From: Microbacterium sp. SORGH_AS_0862
Lineage (GTDB): Bacteria; Actinomycetota; Actinomycetes; Actinomycetales; Microbacteriaceae
Assembly: GCF_030818795.1 (NCBI RefSeq)
Contig: NZ_JAUTAY010000001.1
Span: 2,914,001 to 2,978,000, forward strand
Direction: 5' to 3'
Length of the DNA: 64,000 nt
The notes below the pieces were generated by a model that made no database searches, was not told where the DNA came from, and saw nothing but the letters and a program-made list of their open reading frames with translations. The translations under genes and the position numbers were made by a program. Position 1 is the stretch's first letter. Every line of letters starts with the position of its first letter. This document shows, piece by piece, positions 35,741 through 45,550 of the stretch.

Positions 35741-37486
35741 ATGCGGCGTCGTGCGCTCGTGACCACCCTGGCTCTGCTCGGCCTGCTGGCGGGCGGAGTG
35801 GTCGGTTGCTCGGCGGAGGAGAACCGTGTCCTGCCGGGCTCGTCCCTGACCGTCGCCACGGCCGCGCCCGTCACCTCGCTCAACCCGTTCGTGCTGGGGC
35901 AGGACACCTCCGCCGACCGCGACTTCTCGGCACTGACATCGGGCAGCTTCTGGCGGCGGGAGGCCGACGGCACCCGCTCGGCGAACGAACGGTTCGGCAC
36001 CGTCCGGGTTCTCACGCGCGACCCGCTCACCGTCCGGTACGCGCTGGACGGCTCGGCCACCTGGTCAGACGGCGCACCGGTCGATGCCGCGGACCTGCTG
36101 CTCACATGGGCCGCTCGTACGACGCACCGCACGGATGCCGCGGGTGAGACGCGCTGGGATGCGGGCGCCGGAGCCGGCCAGGGGCTCGACCTCGTGTCGC
36201 AGGTGCCCGAGATCGGCGACGACGGACGCAGCCTGACTCTCGTCTACGACACGCCCTACGCGGACTGGCAGATCGCCTTCGACGCGCCGCCCGTCGCCGC
36301 TCACGTTCTGGTCGATCTCGCCTACCCGGGGCGTTACGCGGATGCGGCGGCGGCGAAGGCCGCGTTCGCGGATGCCGTCGAGACCGGCGATCTGGATTGG
36401 CTCGCGCCCGTGTCGCTCGCCTTCCGCGAGGACTTCCGCCTCGACGGCGACGTCCCGGATGCGGCGCAGACCACGGCCGGTGCATACGACATCGCGCGCA
36501 TCGCCGACGACGGCCGGTCGATCGATCTCACCGCCGCCGATCGTCCCAGCGCCGCGCGCGTGGAGCGGGTGCGGGTGCGCGCGATGGAGGACCCGGCCGA
36601 ACGCGTCGCGGCCGTTGCCGGCGGCGAGGTGGATCTGGCGGCCGCGGCGGCGGACCAGGATCTCGTCGACGCGGCGGCCGCAGCGGGCGGCTCCCGCGTG
36701 TCAGCGAGGGATGCCTTCGATCACCTGGATCTGCAGACAGCGGGCGGGGGAGTGTTCGACCCCGCGTCCTACGGCGGGGATGCGGATCGCGCGCACCGCG
36801 CTCGCGCCGGGTTCCTGACCACGGTTCCGCGACAGCAGATGCTGGACGAGCTCATCCACCCCCTGCTCGCCGATGAGGCCCTGCGGCGGGGCATGATCGA
36901 GGCCGCGGGACCGGGGCCCGCCGCGTCGCCTTCGTCGACACCCGACGGTGAGGCCGCGCCTGCGACGGATGCGGCCGGACTGACCGTTCGTGTGCTTTAT
37001 CCGGCGGGCGACGCGCGGCGGGCCGCGGAGTTCGCCCTCATGTCCGAGTCGGCCTCCCGTGCGGGAGTGACCCTCGTCGACGTCTCCTCGCCGGACTGGG
37101 CGCATGTGCTGAGTGACCAGCCGGACGCGTACGACGCAGCCCTGTTCGCCTGGAGTCCCGATCCCGCAGCCACCGTGGCGCACGCGACGGTGTTCCACAC
37201 CGCCGCGGCGCAGAACGTCTACGGCTGGAGCGACGAGGAGGTCGACGCGCTGGTCGTCGACGCGTCGTCCGCGCTGGAGCGCACGCAGCGCGACGAGCTT
37301 CTGTCCCGACTGGACGAGGCCGTCACCGACGAGGCGTGGGCGCTGCCGCTGTTCGCCGTGCCGCAGCTGACGGTGTGGTCCGACGCGCTCGCGGGGCCTC
37401 CGGCCGAGGTGTCGGGCGACCGCATCCTCGCCACGTTCACGACATGGCGTCCCTCGTCCGGCACAGCGAAACCGGGTGAGGGTTAG
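35741..37486 (+). CDS. ABC transporter substrate-binding lipoprotein, family 5 (divergent)
   Basis: The 581-residue protein has a signal peptide with lipobox (GVVGC, Cys23) and the SBP_bac_5 layout. It has an N-terminal SLTVATAAPVTSLNPFVLGQ, a domain with WSDGAPVDAADLLLTWA (the usual FHDGtpvtAdDvvfs motif), and a C-terminal VTDEAWALPLFAVPQLTVW. The middle is acidic and Ala-rich and carries a Pro/Ser linker near residue 390-410, unlike the well-conserved second binding protein downstream. AAGGAGG precedes the ATG. It may have specialised ligand choice or a sensor role for the same importer. Confidence 0.82.
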   Translation: MRRRALVTTLALLGLLAGGVVGCSAEENRVLPGSSLTVATAAPVTSLNPFVLGQDTSADRDFSALTSGSFWRREADGTRSANERFGTVRVLTRDPLTVRYALDGSATWSDGAPVDAADLLLTWAARTTHRTDAAGETRWDAGAGAGQGLDLVSQVPEIGDDGRSLTLVYDTPYADWQIAFDAPPVAAHVLVDLAYPGRYADAAAAKAAFADAVETGDLDWLAPVSLAFREDFRLDGDVPDAAQTTAGAYDIARIADDGRSIDLTAADRPSAARVERVRVRAMEDPAERVAAVAGGEVDLAAAAADQDLVDAAAAAGGSRVSARDAFDHLDLQTAGGGVFDPASYGGDADRAHRARAGFLTTVPRQQMLDELIHPLLADEALRRGMIEAAGPGPAASPSSTPDGEAAPATDAAGLTVRVLYPAGDARRAAEFALMSESASRAGVTLVDVSSPDWAHVLSDQPDAYDAALFAWSPDPAATVAHATVFHTAAAQNVYGWSDEEVDALVVDASSALERTQRDELLSRLDEAVTDEAWALPLFAVPQLTVWSDALAGPPAEVSGDRILATFTTWRPSSGTAKPGEG

Positions 37487-37680
37487 TTCCGGCCCGCGCG
37501 GCCGGCTGTCATCGGTGGGCTTGAGCAATATGCTCGATCCGCGCGGGGGTTCGTTAAGGGTGTGTAACTATTCGCGCGGTCGTTTTGACCAAGCAGTGGG
37601 TCGTGCTTAGTGTTTCGGTATCCGCGGCACGATGCTCTCACAGCTCGTCGTGCCTGCATCATCCCTTTCCAGGAGGAACA

Positions 37681-39303
37681 GTGAAGCGCAGCAAGATCGC
37701 TCTCGCGAGCGTGGCGCTGGCCGGTATCGGGGCTCTCGCCCTCGCCGGCTGCGCGAGTGGCGGCTCGGACGAGCCGACCCCTGCCGGTGGCGACGCCGGT
37801 GCCATCATCAAGGTGAACGGTTCGGAGCCGGAGAACCCGCTCTTCCCGGCCAACACGAACGAGACCGGCGGCGGCAAGATCGTCGACTCGATCTACGCGG
37901 GCCTGGCCTACTACGACGGCGAAGGCAACATCGTCAACGACGTGGCCGACTCGATCACCGTCGACGACGCCAACACCATCACGGTGAAGCTCAAGGAGGG
38001 CCAGAAGTTCAGCAACGACGAGGCCGTCACCGCAGACAGCTTCATCAAGGCCTGGAACTACGGCGCGCTCAAGTCGAACGCTCAGAAGAACGCTTCCTGG
38101 TTCTCCGACATCGAGGGCTACAGCGAGGAGACCGACTCCGAGCTCACCGGTCTGACGAAGGTCGACGACACGACCTTCACGATCAAGCTCTCCAACCCCG
38201 TCGCCGCCGACTTCGTGCAGCGTCTGGGCTACTCGGCGTACTACCCGCTTCCCGAGGTTGCCTTCGAGGACCCCGCCGCCTTCGGTGAGAACCCGATCGG
38301 CAACGGCCCCTACAAGCTGGCCGGCGAGGGCGCGTGGCAGCACGACGTCGAGATCAACCTCGTGAAGAACGACGCCTACACCGGTGGCCGCGAGGCCAAG
38401 AACGGTGGCCTGGACATCGTCTTCTACGCCAACCTGGACGGCGCCTACGCCGACCTCCAGTCGGGCAACCTCGACGTCCTCGACGCGATCCCCACCAGCG
38501 CACAGGCGACCTTCGAGTCCGACCTGGGCGAGCGCGCGGTCAACCAGCCCGCCGCGATCTTCCAGTCGTTCACGATCCCGGAGAGCCTCGCGCACTTCTC
38601 GGGCGAAGAGGGTCAGCTGCGTCGCGAGGCGCTCTCGCTCGCGATCGACCGCGACGCGATCACGAAGACCATCTTCAACGGCACGCGTACGCCGGCCAGC
38701 GACTTCTCGTCGCCGGTCATCGGTGGATGGTCCGACTCGCTCGAGGGTGCCGACGTCCTGAAGTACAACCAGGACAAGGCGAAGGAGCTGTGGGCCGAGG
38801 CCGACAAGATCTCGCCCTGGAGCGGCACGTTCCAGATCGCGTACAACTCCGACGGCGGCCACCAGGCCTGGGTCGACGCGACCACGAACTCGATCAAGAA
38901 CACGCTCGGCATCGACGCGTCCGGCGCTCCGTTCGTCGACTTCGCCTCGCTGCGCACCGAGGTGACCAACCGTACGATCACCACCGCGTTCCGCACCGGT
39001 TGGCAGGCCGACTACCCGGGTCTGTACAACTTCCTCGCGCCGCTCTACGGCACGGGCGCGAGCTCGAACGACGGCGACTACTCGAACCCCGAGTTCGACA
39101 AGCTCCTCGCCTCCGGCGCGGCAGCTGACAGCGTCGACGCGGCCACGGCCGACTACGAGAAGGCTCAGGAGATCCTGCTGAAGGACCTCCCCGCCATCCC
39201 GCTGTGGTACTCGAACGTGAACGGCGGGTACGCTGACACGGTTCAGAACGTCGTGTTCGGCTGGAACTCGGTTCCGCTGTACTACCAGATCACGAAGAGC
39301 TGA
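37681..39303 (+). CDS. Oligopeptide-binding lipoprotein (OppA/DppA-like)
   Basis: The 540-residue lipoprotein has a lysine-rich start, hydrophobic core and lipobox (ALAGC, Cys24), then a family-5 peptide-binding fold. Landmarks are NPLFPANTNETGGGKIVDSIYAGLAYYD, FSNDEAVTADSFIKAWNYGAL, NPIGNGPYKL, REALSLAIDRDAI, FRTGWQADYPGLYNFLAPLYGTGASSNDGDYSNPEFD and LPAIPLWYSN. The GTG start lies 4-5 bases after AGGAGGAACA. Its codons are strongly biased (AAG, AAC, GAC), pointing to high expression. A 194-bp leader separates it from the preceding gene; a 16-bp hairpin follows its stop. Confidence 0.92.
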   Translation: MKRSKIALASVALAGIGALALAGCASGGSDEPTPAGGDAGAIIKVNGSEPENPLFPANTNETGGGKIVDSIYAGLAYYDGEGNIVNDVADSITVDDANTITVKLKEGQKFSNDEAVTADSFIKAWNYGALKSNAQKNASWFSDIEGYSEETDSELTGLTKVDDTTFTIKLSNPVAADFVQRLGYSAYYPLPEVAFEDPAAFGENPIGNGPYKLAGEGAWQHDVEINLVKNDAYTGGREAKNGGLDIVFYANLDGAYADLQSGNLDVLDAIPTSAQATFESDLGERAVNQPAAIFQSFTIPESLAHFSGEEGQLRREALSLAIDRDAITKTIFNGTRTPASDFSSPVIGGWSDSLEGADVLKYNQDKAKELWAEADKISPWSGTFQIAYNSDGGHQAWVDATTNSIKNTLGIDASGAPFVDFASLRTEVTNRTITTAFRTGWQADYPGLYNFLAPLYGTGASSNDGDYSNPEFDKLLASGAAADSVDAATADYEKAQEILLKDLPAIPLWYSNVNGGYADTVQNVVFGWNSVPLYYQITKS

Positions 39304-39321
39304 TAGCTCTTCTGATCGCGA

Positions 39322-39357
39322 CCGCGAGGCGGTGACGATCCCGTCACCGCCTCGCGG
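39322..39357 (+). terminator. 16-bp hairpin between binding protein and permease genes
   Basis: ccgcgaggcggtgacg (39322-39337) pairs perfectly with cgtcaccgcctcgcgg (39342-39357) around an atcc loop. No U-run follows. It most likely acts as an attenuator or 3'-end stabiliser that lets the binding protein be made in excess over the permeases. Confidence 0.65.
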
Positions 39358-39474
39358 CCTGTCCAGGGACCTGCGTCCGCGTCACCCCGCGGGCGCCGGT
39401 CTCTCGTCGGGCGGGGGGTTCTTGCACCGATCGTGCGAGGATACTCCTCGGCCACTTTCTCGGAGGGAGAGAGG

Positions 39475-40404
39475 ATGCTCGCTTACATCCTCAGACGCAT
39501 CCTGCAGGTGATCCCGGTCTTCTTGGGATCCACACTGCTCATCTATTTCCTCGTCTTCGCGATGCCGGGAAACCCGATCCTGGCTCTGTTCGGCGACAAG
39601 ACGCCGAGCCAGTCGGTGATCGACGCACTCGAGGCGCAGTACCACCTGAACGAACCGTTCATCGTGCAGTACTTCTACTACATCACCGGCATCTTCCAGG
39701 GAGACCTGGGCAACACGTTCTCGGGCCAATCGGTCAATGACGTCCTCGCCCGAACGCTGCCCGTGACCGGTCGACTCGCGGTGATGGCCATCGCCATCGA
39801 GTTCTCGCTCGCCATCATCATCGGTACCATCTCGGCCCTGCGTAAGGGCAAGATCTTCGACAACGTGGCGCTGGTCATCTCGCTGCTGTTCGTCGCGATG
39901 CCGATCTTCGTCCTGGCCTTCCTCGCGCAGTACTTCCTCGCCCTGCAGTTCGGCTGGTTCAAGCCGACGGTCGGCGGGAACAACAACTGGGGCGACCTGT
40001 GGCTGCCGGCACTGGTGCTGGGATTCAGCCTCTACGCCACGAGTATGCGGCTCATGCGCGGCTCGGTCATCGACACCCTCAACCAGGACTGGGTGCGTAC
40101 CGCGTACAGCAAGGGTCTGCCGCGTCGACGCGTCATCCCCGTCCACGTGCTGCGCAACTCGCTCATCCCGGTCATCACCAACTCGGCCACCAACTTCGGT
40201 GTCCTGCTGGTGGGTGCCACCGTCACCGAGGCCATCTTCAACGTCCCCGGCGTCGGCAACACGCTCTTCCAGGCGACGCTGCGCCACGAGGGACCGACGA
40301 TCGTGTCGTTCGTCACCGTCTTCGTGATCATCTACGTTCTCGTCAACCTGGTGATCGACCTGCTTTACGGTCTGCTCGACCCGAGGATCCGCTATGTCAA
40401 GTAA
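39475..40404 (+). CDS. Peptide ABC transporter permease (OppB/DppB-like)
   Basis: The 309-residue protein has six helices and the BPD inner-membrane signature near residue 200. Landmarks are MLAYILRRILQVIPVFLGSTLLIYFLV, FGDKTPSQSVIDALEAQYHLNEP, the coupling EAA loop (WVRTAYSKGLPRRRVIPVHVLRNSLIPV) and LLYGLLDPRIRY at the end. It forms the membrane channel with the next gene product. GGAGGGAGAGAGG lies just before the ATG. Its 3' end overlaps the next gene by 11 bp. Confidence 0.92.
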   Translation: MLAYILRRILQVIPVFLGSTLLIYFLVFAMPGNPILALFGDKTPSQSVIDALEAQYHLNEPFIVQYFYYITGIFQGDLGNTFSGQSVNDVLARTLPVTGRLAVMAIAIEFSLAIIIGTISALRKGKIFDNVALVISLLFVAMPIFVLAFLAQYFLALQFGWFKPTVGGNNNWGDLWLPALVLGFSLYATSMRLMRGSVIDTLNQDWVRTAYSKGLPRRRVIPVHVLRNSLIPVITNSATNFGVLLVGATVTEAIFNVPGVGNTLFQATLRHEGPTIVSFVTVFVIIYVLVNLVIDLLYGLLDPRIRYVK

Positions 40405-41344
40405 CTCCGAACTGCCGACGCATTATGTCGCCGAGGTCAAGGACGCGTCGCTGACGGTCGACGCCGTCCGCATCGCAGACGAGAAGCCCTCCAGCCTCTG
40501 GCGGGATGCATGGCGAGACCTGCGCAAGCGCCCCACCTTCTGGATCTCGCTCGCCGTCGTCGCCTTCATCCTCTTGATGGCCGTGTGGCCGACGCTGTTC
40601 ACCCAGACGCCGCCCAACGACGACTGCCAGCTGTCCAACAGCAACGGCGGCCCGGCCGCCGGCCACCCGCTGGGATTCACGTTCCAGGGGTGCGACATCT
40701 ACGCGCGCATCGTGTGGGGATCCCGCACGTCGCTGTCGGTCGGTCTGCTGTCGACCCTCATCGGATCCTCGATCGGTCTGATCATGGGCGCGCTGGCCGG
40801 CTTCTACGGCGGATGGCTCGACTCGCTGCTCTCCCGCGTCGGCGACATCTTCTTCTCGATCCCCTACATCCTGGCCGCCGTCGTCGTGATGAGCGTGTTC
40901 TCGGACTTCCGCAACGTCTTCACCCTCGCCATCGCGATCGGTGGATTCTCGTGGGCTTCGACCGCCCGCGTCGTGCGCGCCGAGGTGTTGCGCGTCAGGC
41001 AGGCGGACTTCGTGACCGCATCGCGGGCTCTCGGGCAGTCGCGGTTCCGCACGATGCTCTCGCACGTCGTCCCCAACGCGATCGCGCCGCTGCTGGTCAT
41101 CTCGACCCTCAGCCTGGCGGCGGCCATCGTCGCCGAAGCGACACTGGCGTTCCTGGGTGTCGGCCTCGGCTCCGACGTCATGTCGTGGGGCCGTGACATC
41201 TCCGAGGCGCAGCAGTCGTTGCGCATCGCTCCGATGGCGCTCATCTACCCGTCGATCGCGCTGACGCTCACCGTCCTCGCGTTCATCCTCCTGGGCGAGC
41301 TGATCCGCGACGCCCTCGACCCGAGAGCGAGGGCCCGCCGATGA
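40394..41344 (+). CDS. Peptide ABC transporter permease (OppC/DppC-like)
   Basis: The 316-residue protein has an N-terminal cytosolic extension, TM1 (WISLAVVAFILLMAVWPTLF), a periplasmic loop with two Cys (DDCQLSN, FQGCDIYARIVWG) and the LSVGLLSTLIGSSIGLIMGALAGFYGGWLD core. The EAA loop (RQADFVTASRALGQSRFRTMLSHVVPNAIAPLLV) and LGELIRDALDPRAR complete it. The ATG lies inside the OppB-like gene. The stop overlaps the ATPase start (ATGA). Confidence 0.92.
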   Translation: MSSNSELPTHYVAEVKDASLTVDAVRIADEKPSSLWRDAWRDLRKRPTFWISLAVVAFILLMAVWPTLFTQTPPNDDCQLSNSNGGPAAGHPLGFTFQGCDIYARIVWGSRTSLSVGLLSTLIGSSIGLIMGALAGFYGGWLDSLLSRVGDIFFSIPYILAAVVVMSVFSDFRNVFTLAIAIGGFSWASTARVVRAEVLRVRQADFVTASRALGQSRFRTMLSHVVPNAIAPLLVISTLSLAAAIVAEATLAFLGVGLGSDVMSWGRDISEAQQSLRIAPMALIYPSIALTLTVLAFILLGELIRDALDPRARARR

Positions 41345-43011
41345 GCGAGAGCGCCGCAACCCCGTTGCTCAGCATCCGCAACCTCCGCGTCGCCTTCGAC
41401 ACCCAGTCGGGCAGCCGGGAGGTTCTCCACGGTGTGAACCTCGACGTGTTCCCCGGCGAGACGGTCGCGATCGTCGGCGAGTCCGGCTCGGGCAAGTCGA
41501 CCACCGCCTCCGCGGTCGTGAACCTGCTCCCCGGGACCGGCCACGTCACACAGGGCAGCATCACGCTCGACGGGCGGGAGCTGACCGGCCTCAGCCGCAC
41601 GCAGATGGAGCGCCTGCGCGGTCGGGAGATCGGCTACGTGCCGCAGGACCCGATGTCGAACCTCAACCCGGTGTGGTCGATCGGCTTCCAGGTGAAGGAG
41701 GCGATCCGTGCGAACGGCATCGCCACCGGCCGCAAGGAGGTCACCCAGCGGGCGATCGAGGTGCTGCAGCAGGCCGGACTCGCGGATGCGGCCAAGCGCC
41801 TGCACCAGTACCCCCACCAGTTCTCCGGCGGCATGCGCCAGCGTGCGCTGATCGGCATCGGCCTCGCGGCCGACCCGAAGCTGCTGATCGCCGATGAGCC
41901 GACCTCGGCACTGGACGTCACGGTCCAGCGCGTCATCCTCGACCACATGGCGAAGCTCACGCGGGAGAAGGGCACCTCGGTGCTGCTGATCACGCACGAC
42001 CTGGGCCTCGCGGCCGAGCGCGCCGAGAAGATCATCGTCATGCAGAACGGCGAGATCGTCGAGTCGGGCCCGAGCCGCGAGATCCTTCAGAACCCGCTGC
42101 ACCCCTACACGCAGCGCCTGGTGGCGGCGGCTCCCTCGCTCGCCTCCCAGCGCATCCAGGCGCGCGCGGAGAGTCGGGGCATCGAGACGACCGAGGACAT
42201 CGAGGGTCTGGCTCCCGCGATCCGCGTGACGGATCTGACCAAGGAGTACAAGATCCGTCAGGGCGGCTTCCGCAGCGAAGCCTTCCGTGCCGTCGACGGC
42301 GTCTCGTTCGAGATCCCGCGCGGGAAGACTCTCGCCCTGGTGGGCGAGTCCGGATCGGGCAAGTCCACGGTCGCGAAGATGGTGCTGAAGCTCGAGGACC
42401 CCACCGCGGGGTCCATCGAGATCGACGGCACCAACATCGCGAGCCTGACCAACCGGCAGGCGTTCGCGCTCCGTCGTCGGATGCAGCCGGTGTTCCAGGA
42501 TCCGTACGGCTCGCTCGACCCGCTGCGCAACATTGGCAACACGATCGCCGAGCCGATGGAGATCCACAAGGTCGGTGACAACGCGTCGCGTCGTGAGCGC
42601 GTGCGCGAGCTGCTCGACCAGGTCTCGCTGCCGCAGGAGTTGGCGACCCGCTACCCGAACGAGCTTTCCGGCGGTCAGCGTCAGCGGGTGGCGATCGCTC
42701 GCGCGCTCGCGCTCAAGCCCGACATCGTCGTGCTCGATGAGGCGGTCTCGGCCCTCGACGTGCTGGTGCAGGACCAGATCCTGCAGCTGCTCGCCGAGCT
42801 GCAGTCCGAGCTCGAGCTGACCTACCTCTTCATCACCCACGACCTCGCCGTCGTTCGTGTGGCCGCCGACATGGTCGCGGTGATGGAGAAGGGGCGCATC
42901 GTTGAGCAGGGAACGGTCGACGAGATCTTCGCCAACCCGGCCGAGGAGTACACCCGCCGCCTGCTGGATGCCATCCCCGGCGCAACCATTCCCCTCGGAG
43001 GCGGCAACTGA
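41341..43011 (+). CDS. Fused double ATP-binding protein of peptide importer (DppD-DppF type)
   Basis: The 556-residue protein joins two complete ABC ATPases. The first has Walker A GESGSGKST at residues 46-54, signature FSGGMRQRALIGIG and Walker B LLIADEPTSALD. The second has Walker A at 335-343, LSGGQRQRVAIARAL and VVLDEAVSALD. Each ends with the oligopeptide-type C-terminal extension (HPYTQRLVAAAPSL; EEYTRRLLDAIPGA). It powers uptake through the two permeases. It starts at the ATG overlapping the OppC-like stop. Confidence 0.93.
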   Translation: MSESAATPLLSIRNLRVAFDTQSGSREVLHGVNLDVFPGETVAIVGESGSGKSTTASAVVNLLPGTGHVTQGSITLDGRELTGLSRTQMERLRGREIGYVPQDPMSNLNPVWSIGFQVKEAIRANGIATGRKEVTQRAIEVLQQAGLADAAKRLHQYPHQFSGGMRQRALIGIGLAADPKLLIADEPTSALDVTVQRVILDHMAKLTREKGTSVLLITHDLGLAAERAEKIIVMQNGEIVESGPSREILQNPLHPYTQRLVAAAPSLASQRIQARAESRGIETTEDIEGLAPAIRVTDLTKEYKIRQGGFRSEAFRAVDGVSFEIPRGKTLALVGESGSGKSTVAKMVLKLEDPTAGSIEIDGTNIASLTNRQAFALRRRMQPVFQDPYGSLDPLRNIGNTIAEPMEIHKVGDNASRRERVRELLDQVSLPQELATRYPNELSGGQRQRVAIARALALKPDIVVLDEAVSALDVLVQDQILQLLAELQSELELTYLFITHDLAVVRVAADMVAVMEKGRIVEQGTVDEIFANPAEEYTRRLLDAIPGATIPLGGGN

Positions 43012-43553
43012 ACCGCACCGTCTACCGGTCGACGTCGGCGACCGTCGGGATCATCATCTCGGCGGTCGCCGCCGCCTTCCTCCTCGGCGACGCGCTGATC
43101 CGCGCCGGAATCGTGAGCGCGCTCCTGCTCGCCCCGTGGATCCTGCTCGCGCTGTGGGGGATCTACGTCGGCGTCTTCGTGTCCAGCGTGACCAGCTCCG
43201 CCGACGGTCTGCGCGTGCAGAACTTCCTGCGCGTCACGCGCATCCCCTTCTCCGCGATCGCCGACATCCGCATGCGCTACCAGCTCGTCATCGAGACGAT
43301 GGAGGGCCGCACTCTCACCTGCTACGGGGGACCGGTCTCCGCCCGCAGCGGCGCGCGCCGTTCTCCCAGCGGGGACCGTCCCGCGGCCGGCTCGCAAGAC
43401 GCCGAGCGCATCATCGACGACTGGCAGTCGGCCCTCGAACCCACCGCGGTTCCCGCCCACGTCCTGCGGATGTGGGATGTTCCGGCGCTCGTGGCGCTCA
43501 TCGCCCTGGCCGTCTGGGCGGGCATCGCCGTGGCGGTCGTCGGGGCGGGCTGA
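43008..43553 (+). CDS. PH domain-containing membrane protein with probable CTG start
   Basis: The frame encodes two N-terminal transmembrane helices (SATVGIIISAVAAAFLLGDALI and VSALLLAPWILLALWGIYVGVF). A bacterial PH-like domain (SSADGLRVQNFLRVTRIPFSAIADIRMRYQLVIETMEGRTLTCYG) and a last helix follow. The first canonical start in frame is GTG at 43113, which would remove TM1 and has no Shine-Dalgarno. CTG at 43008 overlaps the ATPase stop (CTGA) and has a perfect GGAGG (42997-43001) with 6-base spacing, giving 181 residues. Function unknown. Confidence 0.65.
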   Translation: MNRTVYRSTSATVGIIISAVAAAFLLGDALIRAGIVSALLLAPWILLALWGIYVGVFVSSVTSSADGLRVQNFLRVTRIPFSAIADIRMRYQLVIETMEGRTLTCYGGPVSARSGARRSPSGDRPAAGSQDAERIIDDWQSALEPTAVPAHVLRMWDVPALVALIALAVWAGIAVAVVGAG

Positions 43554-43574
43554 CCGGTCCACAGCCGCCTGCGG

Positions 43575-43602
43575 TAGACTGAAGGGCCCGGAGTCCCGGG
43601 CC
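43575..43602 (+). promoter_or_regulatory. typA -10 box (TAGACT) and 5'-UTR hairpin
   Basis: TAGACT at 43575-43580 is a good -10. It is followed by a short hairpin ggcccgg/ccgggcc (43585-43591 and 43596-43602) right at the 5' end of the predicted typA transcript, about 43 bases before the ATG. Confidence 0.45.
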
Positions 43603-43629
43603 ACCCTCCCTCACTGCAAGGAAACCTGT

Positions 43630-45543
43630 ATGGCGCGCGCCCTCCGCTCCGATCTGCGTAACGTCGCGATCGTCGCCCACGTCGACCACGGCAAGACGAC
43701 TCTCGTCGATGCCATGCTCCGTCAGACGGGCTCGTTCGGTGAACACGCGCACGTCGAAGAGCGCGCGATGGACTCCAACGACCTGGAGCGTGAGAAGGGC
43801 ATCACGATCCTCGCCAAGAACACGGCGATCACGTACAACGGCATCCACACCGACACCCCCATCACGATCAACGTGATCGACACTCCGGGTCACGCCGACT
43901 TCGGTGGCGAGGTCGAGCGCGGCCTGTCGATGGTGGATGGCGTCGTGCTGCTCGTCGACGCCTCCGAGGGTCCGCTTCCCCAGACCCGCTTCGTGCTGCG
44001 CAAGGCGCTCGAGGCGAAGCTGCCGGTCATCCTGCTCGTGAACAAGACCGACCGCCCCGACGCGCGCATCGCCGAGGTCGAGGAGGAGGCTCACGACCTT
44101 CTGCTGGGCCTGGCCTCCGACCTGCAGGACGACGTGCCCGACCTCGACGTCGATGCTCTGCTCGACGTCCCCGTCGTCTACGCGTCCGGTCGTGCCGGTG
44201 CCGCGTCGCGCACGCGCCCCGAGAACGGGTCGCTGCCCGACAACGAAGACCTCGAGCCGCTGTTCGAGGCGATCCTCGAGCATGTGCCGGCACCGTCCTA
44301 CGACGACGAGGCGCCGCTGCAGGCGTGGGTGACCAACCTCGACTCCAGCCCGTTCCTCGGCCGTCTGGCCCTCCTGCGCGTGTTCAACGGCACCCTCAAG
44401 AAGGGTCAGACCGTCGCGTGGGTCCGCCACGACGGTTCGCACTCCAACGCGCGCGTGACGGAGCTGCTCAAGACGAAGGCGCTCGAGCGCTTCCCGGCCG
44501 AGTCCGCCGGCCCCGGTGACATCGTCGCCATCGCCGGATTCGAGGACATCACGATCGGTGAGACGATCGCCGACCCCGAGGATGTCCGCCCGCTGCCCGC
44601 CATCACCGTCGACGACCCGGCGATCTCCATGACGATCGGCACGAACACGTCGCCGCTCATGGGCAAGGTCAAGGGGCACAAGCTCACGGCGCGCATGGTC
44701 AAGGACCGCCTCGACCGCGAGCTCATCGGCAACGTCTCGCTCAAGGTCGTCGACATCGGCCGCCCCGACGCCTGGGAGGTCCAGGGCCGTGGTGAGCTGG
44801 CGCTGGCGATCCTCGTCGAGAACATGCGCCGCGAGGGCTTCGAGCTCACCGTCGGCAAGCCGCAGGTCGTCACCAAGCGCGGCGAGGACGGCAAGCTCAA
44901 GGAGCCGTTCGAGCACCTGACGATCGACGCCCCCGAGGAACACCTCGGCGCGATCACGCAGCTCATGGCCGCGCGCAAGGGTCGCATGGACAACATGACG
45001 AACCACGGCACCGGCTGGGTGCGCATGGAGTTCGTCGTCCCCTCGCGCGGTCTCATCGGGTTCCGGAGCGAGTTCCTCACCATCACGCGCGGCACGGGTA
45101 TCGCCAACGCGATCTCCCACGGCTACGACGACTGGGCCGGCTCCATCACGACGCGTCAGAACGGCTCGATCGTCGCCGACCGTCAGGGCGTGGTCACCCC
45201 CTTCGCCATGATTGCGCTGCAGGAGCGGATGAGCTTCTTCGTGCAGCCGACCGAAGAGGTCTACGAGGGAATGGTCATCGGCGAGAACTCGCGCGCCGAC
45301 GACATGGACGTCAACATCACCAAGGAGAAGAAGCTGACGAACATGCGTTCGTCGACCTCCGACTCCTTCGAGTCGATGACGCCGCCGCGTGTGCTGACGC
45401 TCGAGGAGTCCCTCGAATTCGCCCGCGACGACGAATGCGTCGAGGTCACCCCCGAGAAGGTGCGTATCCGCAAGGTCGTGCTCGACGCCACCGAGCGCGG
45501 CCGCGCCGCATCCCGTCTGAAGCGCCAGGACGCCAACGCCTGA
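43630..45543 (+). CDS. typA: Translational GTPase TypA/BipA
   Basis: The 637-residue GTPase has G1 AHVDHGKTT, switch I with [15 protein letters not shown]3 [15 protein letters not shown] and G4 NKTDRP. EF-G-like domains and the BipA-specific C-terminal region ([31 protein letters not shown]) follow. It binds the ribosome and aids 50S assembly and stress adaptation. AAGGAAA lies 6 bases before the ATG; the upstream in-frame extension has no family-like sequence. Confidence 0.96.
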   Translation: MARALRSDLRNVAIVAHVDHGKTTLVDAMLRQTGSFGEHAHVEERAMDSNDLEREKGITILAKNTAITYNGIHTDTPITINVIDTPGHADFGGEVERGLSMVDGVVLLVDASEGPLPQTRFVLRKALEAKLPVILLVNKTDRPDARIAEVEEEAHDLLLGLASDLQDDVPDLDVDALLDVPVVYASGRAGAASRTRPENGSLPDNEDLEPLFEAILEHVPAPSYDDEAPLQAWVTNLDSSPFLGRLALLRVFNGTLKKGQTVAWVRHDGSHSNARVTELLKTKALERFPAESAGPGDIVAIAGFEDITIGETIADPEDVRPLPAITVDDPAISMTIGTNTSPLMGKVKGHKLTARMVKDRLDRELIGNVSLKVVDIGRPDAWEVQGRGELALAILVENMRREGFELTVGKPQVVTKRGEDGKLKEPFEHLTIDAPEEHLGAITQLMAARKGRMDNMTNHGTGWVRMEFVVPSRGLIGFRSEFLTITRGTGIANAISHGYDDWAGSITTRQNGSIVADRQGVVTPFAMIALQERMSFFVQPTEEVYEGMVIGENSRADDMDVNITKEKKLTNMRSSTSDSFESMTPPRVLTLEESLEFARDDECVEVTPEKVRIRKVVLDATERGRAASRLKRQDANA

Positions 45544-45550
45544 GTCGGAC

